The translations under genes were made by a program, and so were the position numbers. The notes beneath the pieces are model-generated. The model saw only the letters and a list, made by a program, of their open reading frames with translations. It was not told the DNA's origin and searched no databases. Of a DNA stretch of 64,000 bases, positions 16,114 through 24,557 are shown in pieces (the stretch's first letter is position 1; each line of letters begins with the position of its first letter). The DNA lies in contig CAIPFE010000019.1 of NCBI GenBank assembly GCA_903864275.1, positions 62,001 through 126,000 of the forward strand. The letters run 5' to 3'. This DNA comes from an uncultured Mucilaginibacter sp. (GTDB lineage Bacteria > Bacteroidota > Bacteroidia > Sphingobacteriales > Sphingobacteriaceae).

Positions 16114-19014
16114 ATGCTACGTGTCGACAGTACAAAACCTTGCCGGATAATTTATGCCATCGCCAGGCACGAGTACTTGTCGTATGTAATTGAGCCCCAC
16201 ATTGTTCAGCTTAACCCAAACGGGGAGTTTTCATTTACACACCAGCGCATTTTCTCCAATACTGCCAGGGAATTTATCCATTGTATTGATGAAACCGACC
16301 TTAAACTGGTTAAAATACTCGACGAAATTGAACAGGGCAACCTTATAAAAAAGTATTATAAAAAGCCCATACGGCCCTTCGAGTTCTTCACAAAAATATT
16401 TAACGAGCAGCTTTTTGATACCATAAGGCCAAAAATAGAAAAACGCATGGCCGAGGTGTTAAGCCAGCTGCGGAACAAATCGGTTTACCTGATGAGCAAG
16501 GAGGGTTACCCCGCTGAGCGTAAACTGCAGATCGCCACCGAAACTGCTACCGTGCTGTTCCATTTCAGGCGCGATGCCGAGGAGATCAGGTATTTCCCCA
16601 CCATTAAATACCAGGGCATGCGCATCGAGTTTATGTTTAAAAATGCCGAGATCATTTGCAACCACCCGGCATGGATGCTGCTTGATGATACCCTTTATTA
16701 TTTCGAAAAGGAGATAGAAGGTAAAAAACTGCTTCCCTTCCTTAACAAGCGTTATATAGCCATACCGCGCTCGTCGGAACAATCCTATTTCGAGAAATTT
16801 GTGGTGCCCCTCATCGAAAAGCACCATGTTTATGCGGAGGGCTTTACTATCAATACCGAAAAATATGACGCCCGCCCCGTCTTAAAACCGATTTATGTGG
16901 AGGGCGGCACCTCGCAGTTGCAGTTAAATTTTAAATACGCGGGTTATTTATTTTCGTATGGCGATGAAAGGCATGTTTCGGTGCGCATGGAACGCGACGG
17001 GGACAATTATACTTTTCACCGCATAAAACGGTCGGTTTTGTGGGAGAAAAATAAATTTCACCAGCTGGAAGCCATGGGTCTAAAAACGGCTTCATCTTTA
17101 TTTAAAAATCTTGAAGTTGATGGTATTGATGACGATGCCGACCATTCCTTTTCCATATTTGAGTGGATAAACCAGCATTTTGATGAACTCACCGACCAGG
17201 GGTTTGAAATAGAACAGCCCGACACCAGCGGGCAAAAACGTTATTTATTCGGCAGCAGCAAAATAGACCTTGAGGTTAAAGAAAATAACGACTGGTTTGA
17301 TATTTACGCCTTCGTTTATTTTGGGACGTACCGCATCCCTTTTATCCAGCTGAAAAACCACATCCTTAACCATAGAAAAGAGTTTACACTCCCTTCCGGC
17401 GAAATTGCGGTGATCCCTGAAAAATGGTTCTCGCAATATGGCAACCTGCTGCATTTTACCGAAGGCGGCGATCAGCTAAAACTTCGGCGGCATCATATCG
17501 GCCTGTTGAACGACCTTGCCGAAGGCGAGATGGCCAGCGTTAGCATGAGCCGCAAACTACAGAAGCTTACGGACTTTGAGGAACTGGAGGAAGTTGCCAT
17601 GCCGCGGCACTTTGTCGGGCATTTAAGGCCCTACCAGCACGCCGGTTATAACTGGTTCCATTTTTTAAAGAATTACCACTTCGGCGGCTGCCTGGCGGAT
17701 GACATGGGGTTGGGCAAAACCATACAAACCCTGGCCCTGCTGCAAAAACATAAAGAAGATACGGAAGCGTTGGGCAGCAAAAGCACCTCGCTCATCATTA
17801 TGCCTACCTCGCTGATCTATAACTGGCTTAACGAGGCTAAAAAGTTTACGCCGCAGCTGCGGATGATGGTGCATACCGGTACGCTGCGCTATAAATCGCC
17901 GGAGGTGTTTACCAATTATGATGTGGTGATCACCACCTACGGCATCAGCCGGATAGATATCGATTTGCTATGCACCTACTTTTTTGACTATGTGATACTG
18001 GATGAAAGCCAGAATATAAAAAACCCTTCGTCCAAATCATTCCAGGCGGTTAGGGAATTAAAATCAAGGTTCAAGCTGATATTGAGCGGCACGCCGGTTG
18101 AAAATTCAGTGAACGATTTGTGGACACAGATGTCGTTCATTAACCCCGGCTTGCTGGGTATACAGCAGTACTTCGTAAACGAGTTTGTAACGCCTATCGA
18201 AAAGAAAAAGGACGAAGAAAAGGCCCGCAAATTACAGGCATTAATAAAACCATTTGTGCTGCGCCGCACCAAGGAACAGGTGGCCCCCGAGCTGCCGCCA
18301 AAAACCGAGAACCTGTTTTACTGCCAGATGAGCGAAGAGCAGGCCTCGGTTTATGAAAAAGTAAAATCCGAATACCGCAACGAACTGCTGAAAAGCCTGG
18401 AGGACGGCACCTTTGCCCAAAAGCAGATCCATGTGTTACAGGGCCTGATAAAACTGCGGCAAATTGCCAATCACCCGGTGATGATCGACAAGGAGTACGA
18501 AGGGGATTCGGGCAAGTTTGAGAACGTAGTGCATACGCTTGCCAACGTGCTTGAGGGCGGCCATAAAGTGCTGATATTTTCGCAGTTTGTAAGGCAGCTG
18601 AATATTTACAGGGATTATTTCGACAACGAAAATATACCTTATGTATATCTCGACGGCAGCACCCAAAACCGCGGCGATGTGGTAAAACAATTCCAGGAGG
18701 ATGAAGAAACAAGGGTGTTCCTCATCTCGATAAAAGCCGGCGGCGTGGGCCTTAACCTCACCGAAGCCGACTACGTTTTCATCCTCGACCCCTGGTGGAA
18801 CCCTGCCGTTGAACAACAGGCCATCGACCGTACACACCGCATCGGCCAAACAAAAAATGTGTTTATCTACAAATTCATCACCAAAGATTCTGTCGAGGAA
18901 AAGATACTGGCCCTGCAGCAGCGCAAACTCAGCGTGGCAAGGGCGCTGATCACTACTGAGGAAAGCTTTATTAAATCGTTGTCGGTGGAGGATATCAAGG
19001 AAATTTTGGGATAG
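16114..19014 (+). CDS. SNF2-family DNA-dependent ATPase/helicase
   Basis: A 966-residue cytoplasmic protein. The SNF2 N-terminal ATPase lobe starts near residue 490: motif I DDMGLGKT (about 529-536), motif II DESQ (about 630, the bacterial variant of DEAH), LSGTPVEN (motif III). The helicase C lobe (about 800-930) has IFSQFVRQ, YLDGST and QAIDRTHRIGQ. The first 480 residues are not a recognised zinc-binding SWIM domain but are typical in length for Bacteroidota members. It probably moves or remodels protein-DNA complexes. The start at ATG 16114 is preferred to a TTG at 16102. No partner gene nearby, so no defence-system context is seen. Confidence 0.93.
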   Translation: MLRVDSTKPCRIIYAIARHEYLSYVIEPHIVQLNPNGEFSFTHQRIFSNTAREFIHCIDETDLKLVKILDEIEQGNLIKKYYKKPIRPFEFFTKIFNEQLFDTIRPKIEKRMAEVLSQLRNKSVYLMSKEGYPAERKLQIATETATVLFHFRRDAEEIRYFPTIKYQGMRIEFMFKNAEIICNHPAWMLLDDTLYYFEKEIEGKKLLPFLNKRYIAIPRSSEQSYFEKFVVPLIEKHHVYAEGFTINTEKYDARPVLKPIYVEGGTSQLQLNFKYAGYLFSYGDERHVSVRMERDGDNYTFHRIKRSVLWEKNKFHQLEAMGLKTASSLFKNLEVDGIDDDADHSFSIFEWINQHFDELTDQGFEIEQPDTSGQKRYLFGSSKIDLEVKENNDWFDIYAFVYFGTYRIPFIQLKNHILNHRKEFTLPSGEIAVIPEKWFSQYGNLLHFTEGGDQLKLRRHHIGLLNDLAEGEMASVSMSRKLQKLTDFEELEEVAMPRHFVGHLRPYQHAGYNWFHFLKNYHFGGCLADDMGLGKTIQTLALLQKHKEDTEALGSKSTSLIIMPTSLIYNWLNEAKKFTPQLRMMVHTGTLRYKSPEVFTNYDVVITTYGISRIDIDLLCTYFFDYVILDESQNIKNPSSKSFQAVRELKSRFKLILSGTPVENSVNDLWTQMSFINPGLLGIQQYFVNEFVTPIEKKKDEEKARKLQALIKPFVLRRTKEQVAPELPPKTENLFYCQMSEEQASVYEKVKSEYRNELLKSLEDGTFAQKQIHVLQGLIKLRQIANHPVMIDKEYEGDSGKFENVVHTLANVLEGGHKVLIFSQFVRQLNIYRDYFDNENIPYVYLDGSTQNRGDVVKQFQEDEETRVFLISIKAGGVGLNLTEADYVFILDPWWNPAVEQQAIDRTHRIGQTKNVFIYKFITKDSVEEKILALQQRKLSVARALITTEESFIKSLSVEDIKEILG

Positions 19015-19117
19015 GATTTCAATGGTCATGAGGCTGAAAAAATCCACAGGATTCTTAATAAGGTATAACGGGCTTCAGCTATTTTTGTAAATTGCAGCTT
19101 ATCCTAATACTACCCTT

Positions 19118-19450
19118 ATGACACTTATAATCATATCAGCATTTATTGTCGTTATTTTATTAAACGCCTGGATTATTTGGGCAACTATTCATAGGGCACT
19201 CAGAAAAAACATTATTCCCTATTTGATGGAAAAAGGCATGTTTTTCGAACGCTATAAATGGCTCGGTTTCTTTAATACAGGAGATTTTGACGAACTTACA
19301 TTGACATTTGGAGGTACTACCGCATCAGCCAGTCTTTCAATTTATATCGACGTTTACTACCAGTCTTCAAAAGAGCAGAGACGAACAACTGCCAGGATTG
19401 ACACCTTCTATTTTTTTATAAGGAAGGTTAAATATAGTAGCGAAATTTGA
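19118..19450 (+). CDS. Hypothetical small membrane protein
   Basis: 110 residues with one N-terminal membrane segment (IIISAFIVVILLNAWIIWATI), then a cytoplasmic or periplasmic part with alternating beta pattern and no known family. AT-rich codons. It lies just upstream of and in the same direction as the DUF4440 gene (17 bases between), so the two may share a transcript. Function unknown. Confidence 0.5.
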   Translation: MTLIIISAFIVVILLNAWIIWATIHRALRKNIIPYLMEKGMFFERYKWLGFFNTGDFDELTLTFGGTTASASLSIYIDVYYQSSKEQRRTTARIDTFYFFIRKVKYSSEI

Positions 19451-19467
19451 AATAAATATTTGATACC

Positions 19468-19911
19468 ATGTTTAAATACCTGATCATCCTTACACTGCTG
19501 TTTCCGGTCCAGTTAGTCTTTGCACAAAATAGTCAACAGGGCGATGTTGCGGTCATTAAAGCATCAAGGGCCGCCTCGAACGCAGCCATTGCCAGGCACA
19601 ATATTGATGGAATTTCCAAATACTGGTTATCGGACTTTGTTCAGACCATTGGCAGGGGCACTACTTTACGAGGCAGGGATACCATAATTGCCGGTTGGAA
19701 GGCATTATTTAAAACCAATAAAACCGTAGTATACGTGCGCACCCCAATTACAATTACTATTGGCGACGATGGTAAAATGGCCTGGGAAACCGGCACATGG
19801 ACGGCAAAAAACTCCTATAGTAAAGGCGGCAATTACTCGGCCATGTGGCGAAAAATTGATACCACATGGAAACTACAGGCGGAACTGTTTGTCTCGCTTA
19901 AAAAGTTATAG
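19468..19911 (+). CDS. DUF4440/SnoaL-like (NTF2 fold) secreted protein
   Basis: 147 residues with a signal peptide (ending VFAQNS). The mature part has the NTF2-like pattern: AARHNIDGISKYWLSDFVQTIGRGTTLRGRD at the start and WETGTWTAKNSYSKGGNYSAMWRKIDTTWKLQAELF at the end, the typical GxYxxxWxKxDGxWKxxxxxF of DUF4440. Such proteins form small-molecule pockets; some are isomerases, most are undefined. No partner seen. Confidence 0.8.
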   Translation: MFKYLIILTLLFPVQLVFAQNSQQGDVAVIKASRAASNAAIARHNIDGISKYWLSDFVQTIGRGTTLRGRDTIIAGWKALFKTNKTVVYVRTPITITIGDDGKMAWETGTWTAKNSYSKGGNYSAMWRKIDTTWKLQAELFVSLKKL

Positions 19912-19917
19912 GATTGA

Positions 19918-19958
19918 GATTTTAGATTTACGAATTACGATTTTAGATTTAATTCTTT
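19918..19958. repeat. Repeat of AGATTTACGATTTTAGATT words
   Basis: Tandem copies of ATTTTAGATTTACGA-like words directly after the DUF4440 stop. The words match the type found at 44573-44716 (GATTTCGGATTT). Probably a slippage-derived repeat. Confidence 0.45.
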
Positions 19959-20007
19959 TTTTCAACAAACACTTACCCTTATGTCATGCTGATTACTATC
20001 AGACTTG

Positions 20008-20676
20008 TTAGTCGTTACTAAATATTGGCACTATTTTGTAAACTATAATAGCCGCTGCAAAAACCACAATTGATAAATAAAATATCGCTCTGCCGTGCCA
20101 TCTGTCCCGCCCGGTGTATCCGTAAACCCTCTCTCCATCGGGCAGCGTTTTTTTATATGTATAAATATGCCAGCCTATGAATATTCCTATTACCCCACCT
20201 AATAGTGAAGCTGCATAGCCAACAACTATCCAAAAAGTTTGCGGAGGATCCGGTTTTCTTAACTCCTCTACCCTTTGTTCATGTATTTGCGTTATTTCAT
20301 TGTCACTGATCGCCTTTCCCCTGTCAATAAGTATTTTGCGTGAGAGTACGACGTCAAATGCACTCCACTCATCCGCTTTAGTAATCACTTCCATCAATTC
20401 ATCATCGGTAAAGCTAAAAAGGTAATAATCCTTTTCAACCCCTTCAACGTTTTTTGCTTCGTTTAGCTTTAACAGATCGTTCACCTTTTCAAAATCTTCA
20501 CTTTTAATTTTTACCGCATATTCTTTGGGGGCATTACTCAAAACAAGTGAAGGATCGAACCTGAATGATTCTTCTTCAACAAGATATTTTATACCATGTT
20601 CGTCCAATTGTGCTGTCAGTTCTTCAGCAAACGCAGGGTCGTTGAATTTTTGATAAGTGATGAATTCAGGTTCCAT
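20008..20676 (-). CDS. Hypothetical membrane protein with DUF2007-like N-terminal domain
   Basis: 222 residues. The first 70 residues (FNDPAFAEELTAQLDEHGIKYLVEEE, later YAVKIKSEDFEKVNDLL) look like the small alpha/beta signal-transducing DUF2007-type domain. Then comes a charged helical part and two C-terminal membrane segments (about 147-169 and 196-216) with a short loop. The family as a whole is uncharacterised. Single gene, facing the DUF4440 gene tail to tail. Confidence 0.6.
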   Translation of the reverse strand: MEPEFITYQKFNDPAFAEELTAQLDEHGIKYLVEEESFRFDPSLVLSNAPKEYAVKIKSEDFEKVNDLLKLNEAKNVEGVEKDYYLFSFTDDELMEVITKADEWSAFDVVLSRKILIDRGKAISDNEITQIHEQRVEELRKPDPPQTFWIVVGYAASLLGGVIGIFIGWHIYTYKKTLPDGERVYGYTGRDRWHGRAIFYLSIVVFAAAIIVYKIVPIFSND

Positions 20677-20802
20677 GTGATAAAGGTATGGTTAAGATTT
20701 CGGAAGTCGCAATTTCGATGCCTGAATTGGCTGATCGAATATTAAATCGATGAAGTCATTTACAGTAGTGAAATCATAAGACTAAGTGCCCAGGATAGAA
20801 TG

Positions 20803-20831
20803 CTATGGACTATCGACCATGGACTATGGAC
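20803..20831. repeat. CCATGG/GGACTATGG word repeat
   Basis: Words CTATGGACTATCGACCATGG and GGACTATGG in tandem with two-fold symmetry (CCATGG is itself a palindrome). The same family is found at 32541-32700 and 45449-45555. It lies upstream of the dienelactone hydrolase gene, next to two ATCGGTGAAATC words also found at 56665-56700. Confidence 0.65.
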
Positions 20832-20955
20832 ACAAAACAATCGGTGAAATCAATTTTTATCATCGGTGAAATCCAAATAAAACAAATTAACCGTAATATT
20901 GGTTGTTCAAACATTTATTAAACGCGAATTAACTCAACCAAAAAATATCATTATC

Positions 20956-21801
20956 ATGAAAAAACTTTTCCTGTTAACGCTGCTTGTTTTTAGCGGCGTA
21001 TTTGCATTCAGTCAAACCAAAGTAGTTTGCTGCAGTAAAACATCGGCCACACAGCAATTCGCGATGCTGGCTTCCAGCAAGGAATTTATCCGGTCGCACA
21101 AGAATCCTTTGAAATTTCATTTTCAAAGCAGTATCGGCAAATCCATCAATTACAAAACACCGGACGGCAAGGATGCCGACGCTTACGAGTTAAAGGCAAA
21201 AAACCCGACAAATAACTATATACTGGTTATCCATGAGTTTTGGGGCCTTAACGATTTCGTTAAAAAAGAATCCGAAAAAATTTACAACGACCTCGGCAAC
21301 GTAAACATCATCGATCTTGACCTTTACGATGGCCAGGTTGCCACCACCCGCGAAGATGCCGGCAAGCTGATGCAGGCCGTAAAGGAAGACCGTGCAAAAG
21401 CCATCATCAATGGCGCTATAACCTACGCCGGCCCTAAAGCGCATATTGCTACCATAGGCTGGTGCTTTGGCGGCGGCTGGAGTTTGCAGGCCACCCTGCT
21501 TGCGGGCAAACAGGCCGCAGGCTGTATTATGTACTATGGCATGCCCGAACAGGATATTAACCGCCTGAAAACGCTTAATTGCGATGTACTGGGCAACTTT
21601 GCCAATCTCGACAAATGGATAAACCCGAAAGTAGTTGCCAAATTTGGCGATGATATGAAAACCGCCGGTAAAAAACTGTACCTGCACCAATACGATGCCG
21701 ACCATGGTTTTGCCAATCCGAGCAACCCAATATACAACAGCACCGCAACCAAAGAAGCATTTGGTTATTCTATTGAATTTTTAAAAGCGAGGCTGAAGTG
21801 A
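20956..21801 (+). CDS. Dienelactone hydrolase family protein, secreted
   Basis: 281 residues from the ATG at 20956, which gives a normal signal peptide (MKKLFLLTLLVFSGVFAFSQ); an upstream in-frame TTG is not needed. Alpha/beta hydrolase fold with HEFWGLNDFVKKE (oxyanion region), the nucleophile elbow GWCFGGGW with catalytic Cys, and DADHGF carrying the catalytic His. Members hydrolyse dienelactones, esters or other carbonyl compounds; the substrate here is unknown. A stand-alone gene with a repeat-rich upstream region. Confidence 0.88.
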   Translation: MKKLFLLTLLVFSGVFAFSQTKVVCCSKTSATQQFAMLASSKEFIRSHKNPLKFHFQSSIGKSINYKTPDGKDADAYELKAKNPTNNYILVIHEFWGLNDFVKKESEKIYNDLGNVNIIDLDLYDGQVATTREDAGKLMQAVKEDRAKAIINGAITYAGPKAHIATIGWCFGGGWSLQATLLAGKQAAGCIMYYGMPEQDINRLKTLNCDVLGNFANLDKWINPKVVAKFGDDMKTAGKKLYLHQYDADHGFANPSNPIYNSTATKEAFGYSIEFLKARLK

Positions 21802-21837
21802 GTTCGTGGTTCATGCTCTTGAGATCTAAAAAGTCAT

Positions 21838-23037
21838 TTAATACTTTCCCTTCTCATACCCGGCTATGAACTCCTTATAATCATTTTTTACTTTTGCGGT
21901 ATATTGTAATACGCGTTTTATTATATTCTCGTGCCAATAATTGTTTTGTCCGTAGGCAATAAGTTCATCAATTATAGCAGAACCCTGCCTGCCGCCACTG
22001 CGCAACTGGGCCGAAGCTGTTAACACTGCCATATCGTTAATTACTTTGTCAATTTCATTATAACGGTATTTTAACAGCTCAAAGTTTATCTTGTCTTCGG
22101 TGGGCTGCATCTGTTTCAATACATAGGGTTCATTTTTAAAAACCACGGGGCTCAATAGCGCCGGCGACATATTTTGCATTCGTTCCTGTATGGCGATAAT
22201 CCTTTCAGCCTCCGATCCCCAACCTGGCTGCCGGATTTTTATATAAGGGTGAAGCGACGAACGCAATGCCTGTTTCATTTCGAGCAGCAGGTATTTATTT
22301 TTAGTATTCATGCTTTTCATTAAAAACAAATACCTTTTTACGCCCACACTTCCTGTACCAGCTAGCCTGAAAATACAATCCTGTACTTTATACTCATAAC
22401 AGGCATGTTTGCTGTTTTGCATCGTGTCGTCAATAAAATTAGCTAATTCCGTCTTTAACGGCTCATTTACCTTAAAATGCCGTTCGTTGTCAAGCAGGAG
22501 GGTAAGTTTACTTTTTTTCCCCTGGGTACGTTTCTTTAGCAGCTCTTTTTGTTTGCGCTTTTCAACAGTTGCCAAAAATGTATGTACAATGCCCTGGGCA
22601 GTACGCGGGTCGATACTTATTGCTTTGCCATTTTTTAAGGTTGACGAATAGCTGTTTAAAAACAGCTGCGCAGTTTTTAAAGCTTCCTCTTCGCTGAGTT
22701 CCAGGCTGTCGAATGCAATGAATATGCTTGTTAGCATGCGTAAAAGCTCCCATGATGCCGGGGCGAGCAATGCTTCGTCAAAATCGTTCAGGTCAAAATA
22801 TTCCTGCCGGTTATCCCCTTTAAAGCTGCCAAAGTTTTCGATGTGCAGGTCCCCGCAGATCCAGGTTACAGGTGACGCCGGCAGAATATCAGCAACAGAC
22901 AGATCTTCGTAAAATAAGTGACAGGTACCTCTATAAAATCTGAAAACATTTGCCGACATAGCTTTGTATTTCAATTTCAACATATCCGGCAACCTGTTCT
23001 TATTAAATGCTGTTAACCGATCGTAAATAGTGGGCAT
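21838..23037 (-). CDS. DUF2252 domain-containing protein
   Basis: 399 residues, full length for the family. Visible: FRFYRGTCHLFYEDL, the conserved WICGDLHIENFGSF, DLNDFDEALLAPASWELLRM and the C-terminal LRSGGRQGSAIIDELIAYG. The CGDxHxxN and D-x-N-D-F-D motifs resemble the catalytic and metal-binding loops of aminoglycoside-phosphotransferase-like kinases, so a kinase-like fold is likely, though no activity is established. Cytoplasmic. It points toward the dienelactone hydrolase gene. Confidence 0.85.
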   Translation of the reverse strand: MPTIYDRLTAFNKNRLPDMLKLKYKAMSANVFRFYRGTCHLFYEDLSVADILPASPVTWICGDLHIENFGSFKGDNRQEYFDLNDFDEALLAPASWELLRMLTSIFIAFDSLELSEEEALKTAQLFLNSYSSTLKNGKAISIDPRTAQGIVHTFLATVEKRKQKELLKKRTQGKKSKLTLLLDNERHFKVNEPLKTELANFIDDTMQNSKHACYEYKVQDCIFRLAGTGSVGVKRYLFLMKSMNTKNKYLLLEMKQALRSSLHPYIKIRQPGWGSEAERIIAIQERMQNMSPALLSPVVFKNEPYVLKQMQPTEDKINFELLKYRYNEIDKVINDMAVLTASAQLRSGGRQGSAIIDELIAYGQNNYWHENIIKRVLQYTAKVKNDYKEFIAGYEKGKY

Positions 23038-23171
23038 GGGGTGGGGTAGTGAGTGGTTGATTGGGGTGATTGAGTGAATGGTTTATTTATAACCTGAATT
23101 ACTACGGATTGTTGCTCAAATATGCTTTAAAATTATTAACTTCTCTGTCCATTTCAAAGGACCAGCGACCA

Positions 23172-24290
23172 TCACCTCCTGACACCATACGATTTCAATT
23201 CCTTATCAATCTTCTCATTCCATTGCTTTTGCGCCGATGGGTCATCGCCGTGCCTGGTTTCGGCATCATATTGTTTTTGCAAGCTATCCATTTCACGGTA
23301 GGTTTCAAGATACTCAAAATTAATAATGCCTTCGTAATTATCGACCGTCAAATTTGCAGCATTTATCTTCTGTTTAAAACGTTCGGCTACTATTTTTACG
23401 ATATCAAAATGTCGTTGCTCATGATTCAGCGTATAATCATTACGGCTGCCGTCCCTTATCCAGCTTGCGCTTTTAGGTAAATATACTTTCATGGCTAAGC
23501 TAACATGGATTATTCCTTTTATTATCTCTTTATGTTCATCATATCCCAAACCCGGAAATACTTCGGCATCAAACCGCCTGGCTGGTATCTTAGATTTAAA
23601 ATCATCCAAAGTTAAGGGCCGGTTAACAGTATAATAAACACTATCACCTTCGGGTTTTTCTTCATAATCTTTAAACGTCACTTTTACTCCCTTTGCAAGT
23701 TTAATATTAGTGCCGGCCTGCTGGTCAATCCATGTATTTAAGTAAACCAAACCATTTTCAAGCGTATGCCTTAAAGTTGGTTCTATATCCTGGGGAGGCC
23801 CGGCATTGCGGGTATAGGCAGCATTGCCTTTATAATCAAGCAGGTGTATCGTCGTATCTTTTTGTTGCAGGTTGAACGACATTAGTATAGCGATATGCCC
23901 CTGCACCAGCCCGCCAGCCAAAGCGGATTCAGTTACCATAAATTTTTTAAGATTGATGATAACCGGCGTTAATGCTTTATTACAAGGGAGATTATGGCTG
24001 ATAAATTGTTTTATAGCAATAAAACCGCCACCCTGGAGGTCAACAGGGTATGTTTTAGGCTGATTTTCTTTACTTGCAGCCGGTAGTAGCCAGGCGACAG
24101 CACTGCGATCGTCGCGATCGTCGATTACATTGGCTATGTAAAATTCTTTAGGCGTTATGGGCACCTGCTCGTCCTTCAAAATAATGCCGCTCGTTTGTTT
24201 TGCGGAAGATTGAATGCCTGTACAAAGTAAGACGACAAATATCAATAACAGGAAATACCGGGTTTGCAGGTTGAAATCTTTATCTTTCAT
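23172..24290 (-). CDS. DUF922-like putative metalloprotease, membrane-anchored or secreted
   Basis: 372 residues with one N-terminal hydrophobic segment (residues 12-27, YFLLLIFVVLLCTGIQ). The C-terminal half contains YTLNHEQRHFDIVKIVAERFKQKI, an HExxHF-type motif (HEQRHF) expected for a zinc site of the DUF922 family, followed by EYLETYREMDSLQKQYDAET. The N-terminal half is not recognised. Activity is inferred from the motif only. Single gene. Confidence 0.68.
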   Translation of the reverse strand: MKDKDFNLQTRYFLLLIFVVLLCTGIQSSAKQTSGIILKDEQVPITPKEFYIANVIDDRDDRSAVAWLLPAASKENQPKTYPVDLQGGGFIAIKQFISHNLPCNKALTPVIINLKKFMVTESALAGGLVQGHIAILMSFNLQQKDTTIHLLDYKGNAAYTRNAGPPQDIEPTLRHTLENGLVYLNTWIDQQAGTNIKLAKGVKVTFKDYEEKPEGDSVYYTVNRPLTLDDFKSKIPARRFDAEVFPGLGYDEHKEIIKGIIHVSLAMKVYLPKSASWIRDGSRNDYTLNHEQRHFDIVKIVAERFKQKINAANLTVDNYEGIINFEYLETYREMDSLQKQYDAETRHGDDPSAQKQWNEKIDKELKSYGVRR

Positions 24291-24314
24291 TATTTAAACC
24301 AATAACGTTTTGCA

Positions 24315-24400
24315 AGGATGGAATATTTTGCATCCTCAATCAACAATAGCATCCGGGATTAATTTTAAAATCCGGTTCGAGACGCAAGTATTGCGGCACT
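24315..24400. repeat. Two short palindromes upstream of the TPR gene
   Basis: AGGATG and CATCCT arms around GAATATTTTG (24315-24336), then a decayed copy of the GAGACGCAA/TTGCG palindrome (24379-24395). Both lie between divergent genes (267 bases). They have the same build (short GC-rich arms around an ATATT centre) as the palindromes in icmF. Confidence 0.5.
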
Positions 24401-24557
24401 ACGTAAGACTTCTTAACAACTTTTAAAGTTTTCCACACCCATACCATACACTATTTAGCTGTCGTTAAAAAACCAATGTTCTCCACATAATGTGAATTAC
24501 TATTGTGGAATTCGTTTTTGCGTTTCGCTAATTTCGCCAATCGTTAGTTCGCACTTT

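Noticed and set aside
18194..18712. Long minus-strand ORFs across the SNF2 gene
   Set aside because: Shadows of the SNF2 frame in GC-rich codons, Pro/Arg/Cys-rich translation, no domain likeness.
16102..19014. SNF2 gene as part of a defence system
   Set aside because: No nuclease, methylase or other defence gene is next to it; it looks like the common housekeeping-type member.
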